Notes: generated by a model not told the origin, from the sequence alone. A stretch of DNA of 64,000 nt from Taudactylus pleione (GCA_031769625.1 JAUIMM010000088.1:8313501-8377500), one strand, 5' to 3'. Positions 44,568 through 56,231 are shown, counted from the first letter of the stretch. Translations and numbers: made by a program.

Positions 44568-45459
44568 ATCACCGCCGGATCTAACCCCGAGGATGAAATA
44601 CAGATGCCGGAAGGCCGGTAGCTGAAGATCCCGACTGAGGTAAGTAACACCCCTTACCTCCCCTCTCCCCCCCTAAGCTTAACCCTGCCATAGGGGTACC
44701 TATGCCTAACCTCCCCCCTAGTGCCTAACCCTAACCTCCCCCAGGGATGTCTAAACCTAACCCCCTCCCCCCGCACCCTAAACCTAACCCTCCCGGGGGG
44801 TGCCTAAACATAGCCCCCCCCCCCTGGGGTGCCTGACCCTAACCCCACCTTCCCCTAGCCTAAACCTCACCCTAAATCCCCCCAGGAGTCCCTAATCCTA
44901 AATGGCTAAGCGCTCCTAACGCCCGGATAACCTATGGTTACCTATGGCCAGTTTACCTGGCGTCGGGATTCCGGCGTGGGGCTGATGATAGGCGCCAGTC
45001 TCAATCCCGACAATAGAACTCCAACAAGGGACTTACAAGGGTAAATTGAAATACTGACGCCTATCTTAATCCCAACGCCGGAATCCAGGAGGACGACAGC
45101 CAGAACTAAGGTAAGCTGGGGCGAACTCAGTGTTAGATGCACGCACGGGGGGTTAGGTTTAGGAAGAAAAGGTTAGCAACCCTAGGGAGGAGGGTTAGGG
45201 TCAGGCACCACTGGGAGGGGGTTAGGGCTAGGCACTAAGAGGGGAAGGTTAGGTTTAGACATGAAGCGGGTTAAACTTAAGTTTAGGCACTAAAGAGGAG
45301 GGTTAGGGTACGGGGTGGGGAGGGTTAGGGTTAGACTACAAGAAGGCAGGGTTAGGGGGAGGGTACGTATACTTACCTGACCCCTGTTGGTATACCAACC
45401 ATCGGGATGCTACTGTCAGTATTTTGACAGTAGGCATCCCGACACCCGACATTGCATAC
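44568..45459. repeat. Inverted CCCTAA / TTAGGG-like arrays in a transposon-like unit
   Basis: Begins GGTATGAATCACCGCCGG and ends CATTGCATACC. CTAACCCT/CCTAAACCTAACC-type sequence at 44640-44900 and GGGTTAGGGTTAGGC-type at 45140-45365 face each other. The units are 20-30 bp and irregular, not clean TTAGGG hexamers. A relative with only the TTAGGG-like side lies at 51780-52140. Confidence 0.7.
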
Positions 45460-45860
45460 CACTTCCATGTGGCAGCTGCTTGCATGCGCCGCGCACTTGC
45501 TCTTCCTCACTTTCTGCTCCTCGATGGTGGCTGGGGTGGTGACCGGGACAGAGAAGGGCACCGGAGCATCACAGCATCGCACGTAATGACGCTATCTTGG
45601 CGTCACTGATTACTGTGAAACATGCACAGTGGTGGCGCGCTAAGTGACGTTTCCCCGGGGGGACATGGATAACCGAGCGGACTCCGGAGAGGTAACTATT
45701 TTTTTGTTTTCCTTAGTATAGTGCCGGCCGGCATGGTCCCTACTTCAAATTTAGCCAGTTGGTGCTGCGGTCCCCAAGTGCTCTGGTTTTGTGCCCATCC
45801 AGACTCGGGGCCCCTCAGAACCTCAGGGCCCGTGACAGGTGTCCCCTTAGTCCCCCCCTG
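45458..45860 (+). repeat. Dispersed 0.4-kb repeat, copy 1
   Basis: Matches 61640-62072 in reverse orientation along its length (TTCCATGTGGCAGCTGC, CACTTTCTGCTCCTCG, GCATCGCACGTAATGACGC, CAGTTGGTGCTGCGGTCC and GGGGACACCTGTC-type blocks). I cannot name the family and see no coding content. Confidence 0.85.
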
Positions 45861-46638
45861 TTTTGTCATATTAAGTCCCATTAATGGTCTTTGTATGGGA
45901 ATTCATGACAGATATGTTTGATTTTTATGATGCTACAGTACATATTCCAGGAAATTGTTTGATTTAGAGTTACTCTGATTAATTACATTAGGTTGTTGTT
46001 GCATTTTGGGATAGATTAGAGACAGCTTCATACAGATGTGCCCAGCTAGTTTGTTGTTCAAGGCACGCCATTCAGGGCTCTGAGTTGCGCCATGGAATGT
46101 TACGTGATGGCTGGACTTGTGGCGTACCATGGTATTCTTCCACTAAGGATATGCTACGGCATGTAATACAGCGCTTAACCGCTGGGTGGCTAGTTCTCCA
46201 CTGTTGTAATTTGTACTGAATACCGTACTGTTAAATTGGATGGATATCACATTCACGCACTGTATAGTATTTGCATGTTCACACAACCAATATTTTTAAT
46301 ATCACATACAGCACATACAGTAAGCTCTTAGAATGGGATGCAAATTAGTACACATATTGTACATAACTGTATAGTAGTGCACTCTAGTTGCCCAAGTTGT
46401 TATCACGGTATAACTGATACTATAGATTAATGAGATGCACGCACAGCTTTCAATGAGATGGGGTGAATTATACTCTAATGGTGGGGTACTGTGAATATAT
46501 ACAGTATGTACTAGTACTGTATAATATCTGGAAAGGAAGACACATTTTTCTATTATTAAAAACAGCAGCCGGTGAGTAGAGTGCACAAGGATGAGCCCGC
46601 TACAGTATGTGCTGTTCTTCATATAGTGTATTGTAGCT

Positions 46639-46710
46639 GGCTTGTGGGCTAGTGGTTAGGTGATCGCTTTGCAACAATGATTGTCCCGGGTTCGAGCCCT
46701 GCAAAAGAAT
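46639..46710 (+). other. tRNA-like (A/B-box) segment 1
   Basis: GGGCTAGTGGTTAGGTGATC resembles the D-arm/A-box region and CCCGGGTTCGAGCCC is a strong B box. An A-rich stretch and a T8 run (Pol III terminator-like) follow. The acceptor stem does not pair well, so it is tRNA-derived rather than a tRNA gene. Confidence 0.6.
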
Positions 46711-48506
46711 ATTTTTTTTGGCACTGTCGGCTCTGGACACTATAGTGCAACTACTGTAGTAGTGGGCTGTTTAAACGTAAGGCATTACAAACTGATTGTG
46801 CGTTTAAAAAGTGCAAACTTGCGCCAATGTCTGCACTGTGGTGGCTGTCAGCTCTGAGGGGTTACAATAGGATTTCTGGTGCATGCCCAGTGGAGGGGTT
46901 ACAATGGGATCTGTGACGCATGCCCAGTGGAGCCAAGCCATACCCCATGTAGTCCTAAGCCATGGCGTATAGAAGATCATTGCAATGCGCATGCCCAGTT
47001 GTCTATATTACTATGCGGTTGAAGTTTCACACTTTTGCCACTCTCTGCAGTGTCCCAGACTCGGACACTACTTTATAGTCATTTCATGACTTCAGAAACT
47101 GCTAGTGAGCTCTGTTTGAGAGAGTCTCTGTATTACAAATTTACTGTGCATTTAAACCATAAACTTGCATCAATGTCGATGCTGTCCCAGACTTGTACAC
47201 AACAGTCATTTCATGAGTTCAGTAACTGGTAGTGGGCTCTGTTTGCGAGAGAGATCTCTGCATTACAAACTGACTGTGCATTTAAAGCGCAAACTTGCGT
47301 CAATGTCAGCATGGTTGGTGCTGTGGTGGCTGTCAGCCAGCTCCAAGGGCTTATAAATGAGATCTCTGGTGCATGCCCAGTGGAGCAAAGCCATACAATA
47401 CGCCATGTAGCGCTACAGTATGCCATGGCATATGGAAGATCACAGCACTGCGCATGCCCAGTGGGTCGGGAGTCAAATGCAGCAAAAGTGGGATGTCTGT
47501 ATTACAGTACATACTTTAGAGTGCAAACTTGCATCAATGTCGGTGCTGTCTCAGACTTGGACACTATAGTGATTTCTCATGACCAGCAACTGGTAGTGGG
47601 TTCTGTTTGAGAAAGAGCTCTCTGCATTACAAACTGACTGTATGTTTAAAGCACAAACTTGCATCAATGTCAGCACGGTTGGCGCTATGGTGGCTGTCAG
47701 CCTGCTCCGAGGGGTTATAAATGGTGTCTCTGGTGCATGCCCAGTGGGAGGGCTGCAATGGGATTTCTGGTGCATGCCCAGTGGAGGGGTCACAATTGGA
47801 TCTGTGGTGCATGCCCAGTGGTGCCAAGCCATATGCCATGTAGCGCTATGCCATAGTGTATGGAAGATCATTGCACTGCGCATGCCCAGTTGTCTGTATT
47901 ATTATGCTGTTGAATTTTCAAACTTGCACCACTCTCTGCGATGTCCCAGACTTGGACACTACTGTATAGTCATTTCATGACTTCAGAAACTGCTATTGAG
48001 CTCTGTTTGAGAGAGTCTCTGTATTACAAATTGACTGTGCGTTTAAAGTGCAAACTTGCGTCAATGTCGATGCTGTCCCAGACTTGTACACAACAGTGAT
48101 TTCTTGAGTGCAGTAACTGGTAGTGGGCTCTGTTTGAGAGAGAGGTCTCTGTATTACAAACTGTGCATTTAAAGTGCAAACTTGCGTCAATGTCTGCACG
48201 GTTGGCGCTGTGGTGGCTGTCAGCCAGCTCTGAGGGGTTACAAATGGGATCTCTGGTGCATACCCAGTGGAGGGGTTGCAATGGAATGTCTGGTGCATGC
48301 CCAGTGGAGCCACTTCGTAGCTGTGGCGTAAGGAGGCTCATATACAGTAATAGTAATGTGCATGCCCAGTGTGTTGGGAGTCACACAGAATGGAGCCACT
48401 CCATACACCAGTCGAGTTACAGTACAAGGAGGCTCACTACATGTACAGTACTGTAATTCGCAGCCATCACATCACATACACGACAGATGCAATTCTTGCT
48501 AGGACA

Positions 48507-48582
48507 GGCTTGTGGGCAAGGGTTTAGGTGAACCACCTTGCTTACACTTCCTGTCCACCTGTTCGAGACCTTGATAAAAAAA
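48507..48582 (+). other. tRNA-like segment 2
   Basis: GGCTTGTGGGCAAGGGTTTA, then ACCTGTTCGAGACC as the B-box-like part and an A9 run. Same layout as the segment at 46639, more divergent. Confidence 0.5.
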
Positions 48583-48898
48583 AATGTAATGTTCACTACA
48601 GTAGTTCAGTATTGTTATCCAACCCTTACTAACTCAATACATTATACTGTATATGTAGATGTGCCCAGCTACTGTAGTTTGTTGCTCCATACGCCATATA
48701 GCGCATTGCTAGTCACGCATTATGCTGTGGCTTATTCAGTCTCATAGCACTGCACATGCCCAGTTGTCTGTATTACTGTACATACTGTACTGACTGTGCA
48801 CACTTGCGGTAATTTCAGTACAGTACTGTCGGCACTGTCCTGGACTTAGACATTGTAATGATTCCATGACTTTAGGAACTACTGTAGTATAGGGTTGA

Positions 48899-48965
48899 GG
48901 CATGTGGGCTAATGCCTAGCCTCACTGCTTCTACCGTCTTCTAGTCCCGCGGGTTTGAGACCTTT
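48899..48965 (+). other. tRNA-like segment 3
   Basis: GTGGGCTAATGCCTAGCCTC and CCCGCGGGTTTGAGACC, followed by an AT-rich run with T7. It is the inverted partner of segment 4. Confidence 0.55.
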
Positions 48966-50785
48966 AAAATATATATAAATATTTTTTTAAATCTTCACTA
49001 ATACATTATCCACAAATTCTGGCATTTCTATGCTACTTTATGCCACTGGGTGCTCAAGAAAGGGGTGTATTAGTGCGCCAATACAGTACCCATGTACTGC
49101 ACAAAGCTAGTCACGCTACAGTCTGAGTCTATTTCTACTTTGCATGTCCAGTTGTCTGTATTACTATGCGGTTGAATTTTCACACTTGCACCACTCTCTG
49201 CGCTGTCCAGACATGTACACAATAGTCATTTCATAACTTCAGAAACTGCTAGTGGGCTCTGTGTGAGAGAGAGGTCTTTGTATTACAAACTGACTGTGTG
49301 TTTAAAGTGCAAACTTGCATCAATGTCGATGCTGTCCCAGGCTTGGACACTATAGTGATTTCATGAGTTCAGAAACTGGCAGTGGCCTCTGTTTGAGAGA
49401 GAGGTCTCTGCATTAAAAACTGACTGTGCATTTAAAGCGCAAAGTTGCATCAATGTCTGCACGGTTGGCACTGTGGTGGCTGTCATCCAGCTCTGAGGGT
49501 TTACAAATGGGATCTCTGGTGCATGTCCAGTGGAGGGGTTGCAATGGGATTTCTGGTGCATGCCCAGTGGAGGGGTTACAATAACAATGGAATCTGTGGC
49601 ACATGCCCAGTGGAGCCAAGCCATATGCCATGTATCGCTATGCCATGGCATATGGAAGATCATCACTGCGCATGCCCAGTTGTCTGTATTACTATGCGGT
49701 TGAATTTTCACATTGTTTGCACTTTAAACACACAGTCAGTTTGTAATACAGAGACCTCTCTCTTAAACATAGCCCACTACGAGTTACTGAACTCATGAAA
49801 TCACTATAGTGTCCAAGTCTGGGACATCATCGACATTGACGCAAGTTTGCACTTTAAACGCACAGTCAGTTTGTAATACAGAGACCTCTCTCTTAAACAG
49901 AGCCCACTATCAGTTTCTGAAGTCATGAAATCACTAATGTGTACAAGTCTGGGACAGCGCAGAGTGGTGCAAGTTTGCGCTTTAAATGCACAGTCAGTTT
50001 GTAATACAGAGACCTCTCTCTCAAACAAAGCCCAATACCAGTTACTGAACTCATGAAATCACTATAGTGTCCAAGTCTGGGACATCATCGACATTGACGC
50101 AAGTTTGCACTTTAAACGCACAGTCAGTTTGTAATACAGAGACCTCTCTCTTAAACAGAGCCCACTATCAGTTTCTGAAGTCGTGAAATCACTATTGTGT
50201 CCAAGTCTGGGACAGCGCAGAAAGTGGCACAAGTGTGAAAATTCAACCGCATAGTACAGTAATACAGACAACTGGGCATGCACAGTGATGATCTTCCATA
50301 CGCCATGGCATAGCGATACATGGCATATGGCTTGGCTCCACTGGGCATGCGCCACAGATTCCATTGTTATTGTAACCCCTCCACTGAGCATGCGCCAAAA
50401 ATCCCATTGCAACCCCTCCACTGGGCATGCACCAGAGATCCCATTTGTAAACCCTCGGAGCTGGCTGACAGCCACCACAGAGCCAACCATGCAGACATTG
50501 ATGCAAGTTTGCGCTTTAAACACACAGTCAGTTTGTAATGGAGAGACCTCTCTCTCAAACAGAACCCACTACCAGTTACTGGTCATGAGAAATCACTATA
50601 GTATCCTAGTCTGGGACAGCACCGACATTGATGCAAGTTTGTGCTCTAAAGTATGTACTGTAATACAGACATCCCACTTTCGCTGCGTTTGACTCCCAAC
50701 CCACTGGGCATGCGCAGTGCTGTGATCTTGAATACTGAATAAGTGAAGATTTCAAAAAAAATAATAAAATAAAAAACTATATTTT

Positions 50786-50862
50786 CAAGGTCTCGAACCC
50801 ACGGGACAAGAAGATGGGAGAAGCAGTGAGACTAGGCATTAGCCCGCTAGGCCACACGCATC
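50786..50862 (-). other. tRNA-like segment 4 (inverted)
   Basis: On minus: GTGGCCTAGCGGGCTAATGC then CCGTGGGTTCGAGACC, the best A- and B-box matches of the four, followed by A/T runs. Confidence 0.6.
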
Positions 50863-51343
50863 ATCCATTACTACAGTACTGTAGTTCCTAAAGTAATGAA
50901 ATCACTACAATGTCTAAGTCTGGGACAGTGCCGACAGTACTTACATTGGCCCAAGTGTGCAATTTCAACTGCACAGTCAGTGTGTAATACACAGCTTAAT
51001 GATTTCAAACTTTATTAGACATTCTTCTACAGCTTTATTATATATTCCTGATTCCATGTGGAAAACGCTGTAATACTGTATAGTGTACCAAATCACCACT
51101 TCTATCAGCCAATCATCAGGCGGTGAAACAGAACATGCATTGGAAATCAGATGCATGCGCTATGTAGTTTAGGAAAAGTGACACCTGGTGGGCAAAATGT
51201 TGTATTACACGTTATGACTTTTTTCCAGCGCTACGCTACATTATAAAACTTTCTGTGTGGTGCGACTCAGCGTGGTGTGTGGCGCGCCTTGCGTGGTGCG
51301 CTTCATATCGTATGGAGCAACAAACTAGCTGGGCACATCTGTA

Positions 51344-51779
51344 AGAGTGTCAGATTTTTAACTAAATCTGAGTTGTGGCAGTAATTTGTGTTTAATATTC
51401 AGTGTAAGCTAGGGGTTAGATTTTCGTTTAGACAGACCAATTGATTTTGTTTTGCTTAACCCTTTTACGCCAAGATATTACACATGATGAGTTAAATTGC
51501 TCATTATATATAGACTCGATGTAGTTCCTCCCTCTGTATTTCCATTCTATTCCAGAATTAATTCAAGCGCCAGCTTTTGCAAACCAAAATATATGCTAAA
51601 AGACCTATAGTTAGCTTTACAGAGCTTTTACCCACTTTCTGCCAACAATTTATAAAGGAAAACGCAAAATTCGATGCCCACTTTCCCGTCTTTTGGATGT
51701 AATAGGAGGGGAGATACTTCAACATTGTTTCTGATCTCTTTTATTCAAGACTTCTATGGCCCTCTTCAGGGTTATTATT
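51344..51779. other. No recognised feature
   Basis: Single-copy-looking sequence between two repeats; no coding resemblance. Confidence 0.4.
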
Positions 51780-52140
51780 TCATCGGGACGTAGTTAACAT
51801 CCCAGCGGTCGGAATGGCAGCACTCAGAGTCCCAGCGCCAGAAGCCAGACAGCAGTTGGAATCCAGGTGCCAGAATCCCAACCGGCAGCTTCCCGATGGT
51901 AAGTATTGGGGTTAGGGGGAGCGTTAGGTTTATGGTTAGGCACTAGGGAAAGGGTTAGGGTTAGGCTGCAGGGGGAGGGTTAGGCTTAGGCTGCAAAGGG
52001 GGGAGAGTTAGGGATAGGCTGCGGGGGGATGGTTAGGGTACTCATCTAGTTGGGTAGGGATTTAGATTGTCGGGATGCCATTGTCAGTATTGTGACCATA
52101 GGCATCCAGACCTCTGGGATCTCTTACCCCACCCATTTAA
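51780..52140. repeat. TTAGGG-like degenerate array in a dispersed repeat
   Basis: GGGTTAGGGTTAGGCTGCAGG-type units of 20-28 bp at 51905-52040, flanked by CGGGATG/CATCCCG-type ends. Related to 44568-45459. Confidence 0.75.
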
Positions 52141-52672
52141 TCAATAGGTTTCTACATTCAGTAGATATTTGGTGAAATAGGCATCAAGAGGAAAAATGTT
52201 TATCTTGTTAGTCACTAACATAATTGCAGAATAGATTTAATATCTTTTATGATTAGTTTACTGCTATTCATTCATGTTCTGATGCTGTATCTTAGTGCAG
52301 CTCAACATAGTGAGTTAGAAGGCAGCCGCGTCAGGAAACATTTAGAGTAAATGAAGATTCCCTTGAAGCATATCTTGAAGCAACTGCATACTCGTTAGGC
52401 CGGTCATCATCACCAGCTTGATGATGACTGACATTTTAATGGGCATGAAGAACTATATAAAATGAATAAATCAAGTAGTCTAGCAGCCGAAAACAGCTTG
52501 GGTATGCTGGCAACTGTAGGGCTACAAATGTCAGCAAACACATGTAAACCCATGTTTTAGCCCCTCTAAAGAGACTCTCCGCCTTAGGTTACTAATTTCT
52601 CGTGCCTCCATCCAGGTATTGGTAGTCAGTATGGGCCTACTTGGGAAAACTGTATTATATATTGGTTTGGAT
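52141..52672. other. No recognised feature
   Basis: No bounded element or coding resemblance. Confidence 0.4.
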
Positions 52673-52675
52673 AAT

Positions 52676-53280
52676 GGACCTGATTCAGACCTGCTCGCTA
52701 AGGCGCGATCGCTCGGTCTGAGCGATTTACTCCCATCTGCGCATGCGTATACTTCGCAGTGCGCATGCGCAAGCCATTCATTGCGGTCTGATTTTGGTAG
52801 CTCGTAAGCCACTATCAGGTCACTACTTTGAGTGACAGATAGTGCCGTTTGTGGGTGGTAACAGGGGAAGGCTTGTAAATGGGGGAGTGGATGTGCGAAC
52901 GCAGGTGTGTCTGGCCACCAAAATGGCATTTAAAGGGCGTGCATAATTAGCAAAGTAGCGTCATTGTACACATCACCTGCATGTATTTCAGCTTTTGGCC
53001 AGCGCTGATCGCTGTGCTTGCAGCAGGCTAAGGCAGCCCCTGGGGCTGCGAGCAGCTCCAATGGCTCACGATGGTCTCGATTAATCCTTCATTTCCCGGA
53101 GATGACGTGTGTTGCGAGAGGCAAGGAGGAGTCTTCAGACGTTTGCAAGTGCACTTTGCCATAGCTCGCTAAAACATAGTGGGTGCCCTTACGCAACGCA
53201 GCGCGAGCACTTAATTTAAATATCCAGCCGATTTTTGCCAGCGAGCGATCGCATCTTGTGAGCGGGTCTGAATGAGCTCC
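52676..53280. mobile_element. Harbinger-type MITE with AAT TSD
   Basis: Starts GGACCTGATTCAGACCTGCT and ends AGCGGGTCTGAATGAGCTCC; AAT at 52673-52675 and 53281-53283. GCGATCGC blocks near both ends. Confidence 0.88.
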
Positions 53281-53283
53281 AAT

Positions 53284-53904
53284 GTGTAGTATTAAAACTT
53301 GCATGGGTAAGCCCAAATATCTTCCTTGCCTATTACCGAAAATATAACAACGGTTATATTCTAATTAATTTACAGCAACCTATACGGAAATGTCCCAGCT
53401 TCTAAAACAATACCTGGTGCTGTTCCCTCTATCTTCTTTCAGGATCTCTTCCCCAAAAAGTACTGTGTGACGACCATTAAACTGTTTTACAATTTTAATG
53501 TACTCTAAATAAACAATAAAAATGCATATGGAAAATAATGCTTGGTTGTACCGTTATAATTCTTTAGTATAGTATAGCTACTTGTAATCTATACTTACTA
53601 CAAGAAAACTAATAAAATACAGATAGTTTACTGTGCATGCATTACAAACAAAATTACTCATATCAACAACTGATATGTAGGTAGAGCCAGGGTTACTACA
53701 ATACATTGCAGTGTAGTAAGTGCAATTATTTGTAATCTCAACTATTTTTTAAAAAAGGACCTTAATGTTTGCTTATGCTGAAAGAGGAGTGTGCTACTGT
53801 GCAGGCTCCAGTCTTCCTGCTCTCCGAGGAGGCTTCATGCACTATCCCAAGATGGCCACCGAGGTCTCTACTGAGCATGTGCAAGGGCCTCCTTTTCTTT
53901 TACT
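53284..53904. other. No recognised feature
   Basis: AT-rich; no element could be bounded. Confidence 0.4.
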
Positions 53905-55376
53905 ATGTAGAGCAGGGGTTCTCAAGGCACACTAACAGTCCAGGTTTAGGGATAGCCATACTTGAGCAAAAGTGACTTAATTAGTACATCAGTTATTGTC
54001 ACAAGCGTGGAATTTAGGAGCTGTGTACCCGGACTGGGCCTTGGATCTGTATTACTTGGCGCAGGCGCTCGCTGTTGGAGACTTGGCTTAATGAAGTTTC
54101 TCCGCATGAGAGGGTGCAGCGAACTGACAGGAGTTTGAGCAATGCGGCAGTAACGTGGTAGCTAAGAAGCTACGTGGAGCGGCTGGATAGCCGTGGGTAG
54201 ACGTTGGTAGCTGAGTGGCTACGTGGAGCGGCTGGATAGCTGAGGGTAGACGTTGGTAGCTGAGTGGCTACGTGGAGCGGCTGGATAGCGGTGGGTAGAC
54301 ATTGGTAGCTGAGTGGCTACGTGGAGCGGCTGGATAGCCGTGGGTAGACGTTGGTAGCTGAGTGGCTACGTGGAGCGGCTGGATAGCCGTGGGTAGACGT
54401 TGGTAGCTGAGTGGCTACGTGGAGCGGCTGGATAGCCGTGGGTAGACGTTGGTAGCTGAGTGGCTACGTGGAGCGGCTGGATAGCCGTGGGTAGACGTTG
54501 GTAGCTGAGTGGCTACGTGGAGCGGCTGGATAGCCGTGGGTAGACGTTGGTAGCTGAGTGGCTACGTGGAGCGGCTGGATAGCCCTGGGTAGAGGTTGGT
54601 AGCTGAGTGGCTACGTGGAGCGGCTGGATAGCCGTGGGTAGACGTTGGTAGCTGAGTGGCTACGTGGAGCGGCTGGATAGCCGTGGGTAGACATTGGTAG
54701 CTGAGTGGCTACGTGGAGTGGCTGGATAGCCGTGGGTAGACGTTGGTAGCTGAGTGGCTACGTGGAGCGGCTGGATAGCCATGGGTAGACGTTGGTAGCT
54801 GAGTGGCTACGTGGAGCGGCTGGATAGCCGTGGGTAGATGTTGGTAGCTGAGTGGCTACGTGGAGCGGCTGGAGCGCAGTGGGAAGGCTTGCTTAGCTAA
54901 ACTAAGAAACTAGTTGCACTGGCAACTAGTGTGAGCATTGGGGATCCTTTTATAGTGGACACTGGGAGCTGACAGGCTGAGAGAGAAGGAGAAGGCTCCT
55001 CATTGGTGGTAGTGGGGTCACATGGGCAATCCAAGATGGCCGCGCCCATGGAGCGGAGGACAGCGCTTCCTGGAGGTAGTCAGCGGGGACCAGCGGTCAG
55101 CAGGAGCCGGCGTGGGAGCAGCACAGCAGCGGGACCCTCCAGAGGACAACAGCGGAGACTGCCTTGGGAGAAGAGGAAGGAGCGTACAGCGCGGGAGCCG
55201 GAAGACAGCGCGGGTCAGCGCCCGCACAGGTAAGCGACGGGGTCTGATTCTGGGGTCTCCAGGCCGGCGTGTGACAGTTATATTGATTTAACCATCTGTG
55301 CACAATCATGGATATCACTAAAACCAGGACTGTTAGTGTACCTTGAGGACCGAGGTTGGGAATCACTGGTGTAGAG
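53905..55376. mobile_element. hAT MITE swollen by a minisatellite
   Basis: Element 53913-55368, CAGGGGTTCTCAAGGCACAC to the complement-like GGTTGGGAATCACTG; both ends carry ACACTAACAGTCC(A/T)GG in inverted orientation. Flanks ATGTAGAG and GTGTAGAG (one mismatch) give an 8-bp TSD. Besides the 49-bp array it holds a GC-rich block (55020-55250) with AAGATGGCCGC, a YY1-type motif. Confidence 0.85.
54155..54870. repeat. 49-bp minisatellite, ~14-15 copies
   Basis: Unit begins GTAGCTGAGTGGCTACGTGG and continues GCGGCTGGATAGCCGTGGGT; the first 16 bases (GTAGC...GCTAC) and the GGCTGGATAGCC segment are each self-complementary. Copies are nearly identical. Confidence 0.97.
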
Positions 55377-55672
55377 TGACATGGTGGGAGACAGAAGTCT
55401 CTTACTTAGCTCTTATAGAAACTGGGTTAATACCTGCATTTACACCTGTTCCAGCATCCTACACTGCTACCTGTTTACAGCATAAACTCACCGGCTGGTG
55501 AGCTGTATAGAACCCCGTGGCACTCCATTACCATCTGTCAATAAACCAACACCATGGTTACGTAACTGGGCTGTTCATTATTTGAGTCATCCGCTGGTGT
55601 GTGCCTATATAACTCTGCAGTATCAACACTTAAACACACATCATTTCCAACAGTTTATGTAGTTGAGACTTT

Positions 55673-55713
<41 letters not shown>

Positions 55714-56160
55714 AAGATTTATCTCACCCAGTGCAATGTATATTGCTGAAGTACTGTAGTTTACCCTCAGGCTGATCAGCATAAGTGTAAAGCCTATAAA
55801 CTTTGTTGTCTCTGCCACTGTGCTCTCCTTCGGCTGAGTGTGATGGCAGCAGGATCACGATTTGACAACATGCAGTTCTCAGTTTGACTCTGTTTTGCTT
55901 CTCTTTCTCTCCCACTGCTGTGTCACTCCCTTCTGCATACTCTCTATATTATTTTATTATTATTATTTCTCTCCTCACTCTTAAATGTGTTTCTCTTCAG
56001 CAGCTTATCCTCAGCTCTCCTCTTTCAACAGCTCCAACTGTCAGTATTCAAACTGTTAAGACGTTTTTTATTAACGATTTGCCCAATTCCGACAGATTGG
56101 AATGATAAATCGTTAAAATCGTTAAGTGTGTACACACATGAGGTGCGGTGCGCGCTCCCG
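55377..56160. other. No gene; (TA)n microsatellite at 55679-55711
   Basis: A TA dinucleotide run of ~16 copies at 55679-55711. Otherwise AT-rich DNA with a TTTTATTATTATTATTTCTC run near 55950. No coding resemblance. Confidence 0.6.
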
Positions 56161-56231
56161 TGGGGTCATCAGCTGCACCATCAGGTCAGCCCTACATGCA
56201 GGCCAACCTGACGATGCAGCTGATGACCCCA
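56161..56231. repeat. Strong hairpin, ~26-bp arms
   Basis: TGGGGTCATCAGCTGCACCA (56161-) pairs with TGCAGCTGATGACCCCA (to 56232); the loop CAGCCCTACATGCAGGCC is also partly self-complementary. It may be the core of a MITE whose ends are the TGTGTACACACATGAGG block (56127) and the CTAGTGTGTAGGCACCCTTA block (56557). Confidence 0.7.

Larger units (their letters stand above)
48780..50990. repeat. Large inverted repeat (arms ~0.9-1.2 kb)
   Basis: 48780-49712 pairs with 49716-50990. From the outside inwards: GTACAGTACTGTCGG/complement, tRNA-like segments 3 and 4, an AT-rich spacer, the CATGCCCAGT blocks, then the 130-bp modules meeting at ~49714 (TTTTCACATTGTTTGCACTT). Arms differ by indels and by the number of 130-bp modules. 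Confidence 0.85.
46031..51343. mobile_element. Unrecognised 5.3-kb foldback-type element with TA at both ends
   Basis: Element 46033-51341 has inverted ends beginning CAGATGTGCCCAGCTAGTTT, identical for ~24 bp and similar further in (AAGGC(A/G)CGCCA, CTGAGT-GC-CC), with TA on both sides. Inside, ~130-bp modules (CAGACTTGGACACTATAGTG, GAGAGAGGTCTCTG, ACTGACTGTGCATTTAAAG, CAAACTTGCGTCAATGTC) and ~40-bp modules (TGGTGCATGCCCAGTGGAGG) recur, direct in the left part and inverted in the right part. A third end-like block (GATGTGCCCAGCTACTGTAG) at 48657 suggests an inner unit 48657-51341. Four tRNA-like segments are embedded. No protein of any known transposase is encoded. Confidence 0.8.

Noticed and set aside
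44640..45365. Interstitial telomere
   Set aside because: TTAGGG occurs only inside longer irregular 20-30-bp units, in two facing orientations, within a transposon-like repeat.
46639..46710. A functional tRNA gene
   Set aside because: A and B boxes are recognisable but the acceptor stem and anticodon arm do not fold convincingly, and related copies sit in a repeat. Treated as tRNA-derived.
47311..50692. Several 100-150-aa frames with a HAQWSG/TGHAPE-like pattern
   Set aside because: They follow the CATGCCCAGT modules of the foldback element in different frames and strands; no independent coding signal.
55003..55366. CpG-island-like first exon with a YY1 motif
   Set aside because: The block lies inside a hAT MITE bounded by inverted ends and a near-exact TSD, so transposon origin is the simpler reading; no exon-intron structure could be supported.
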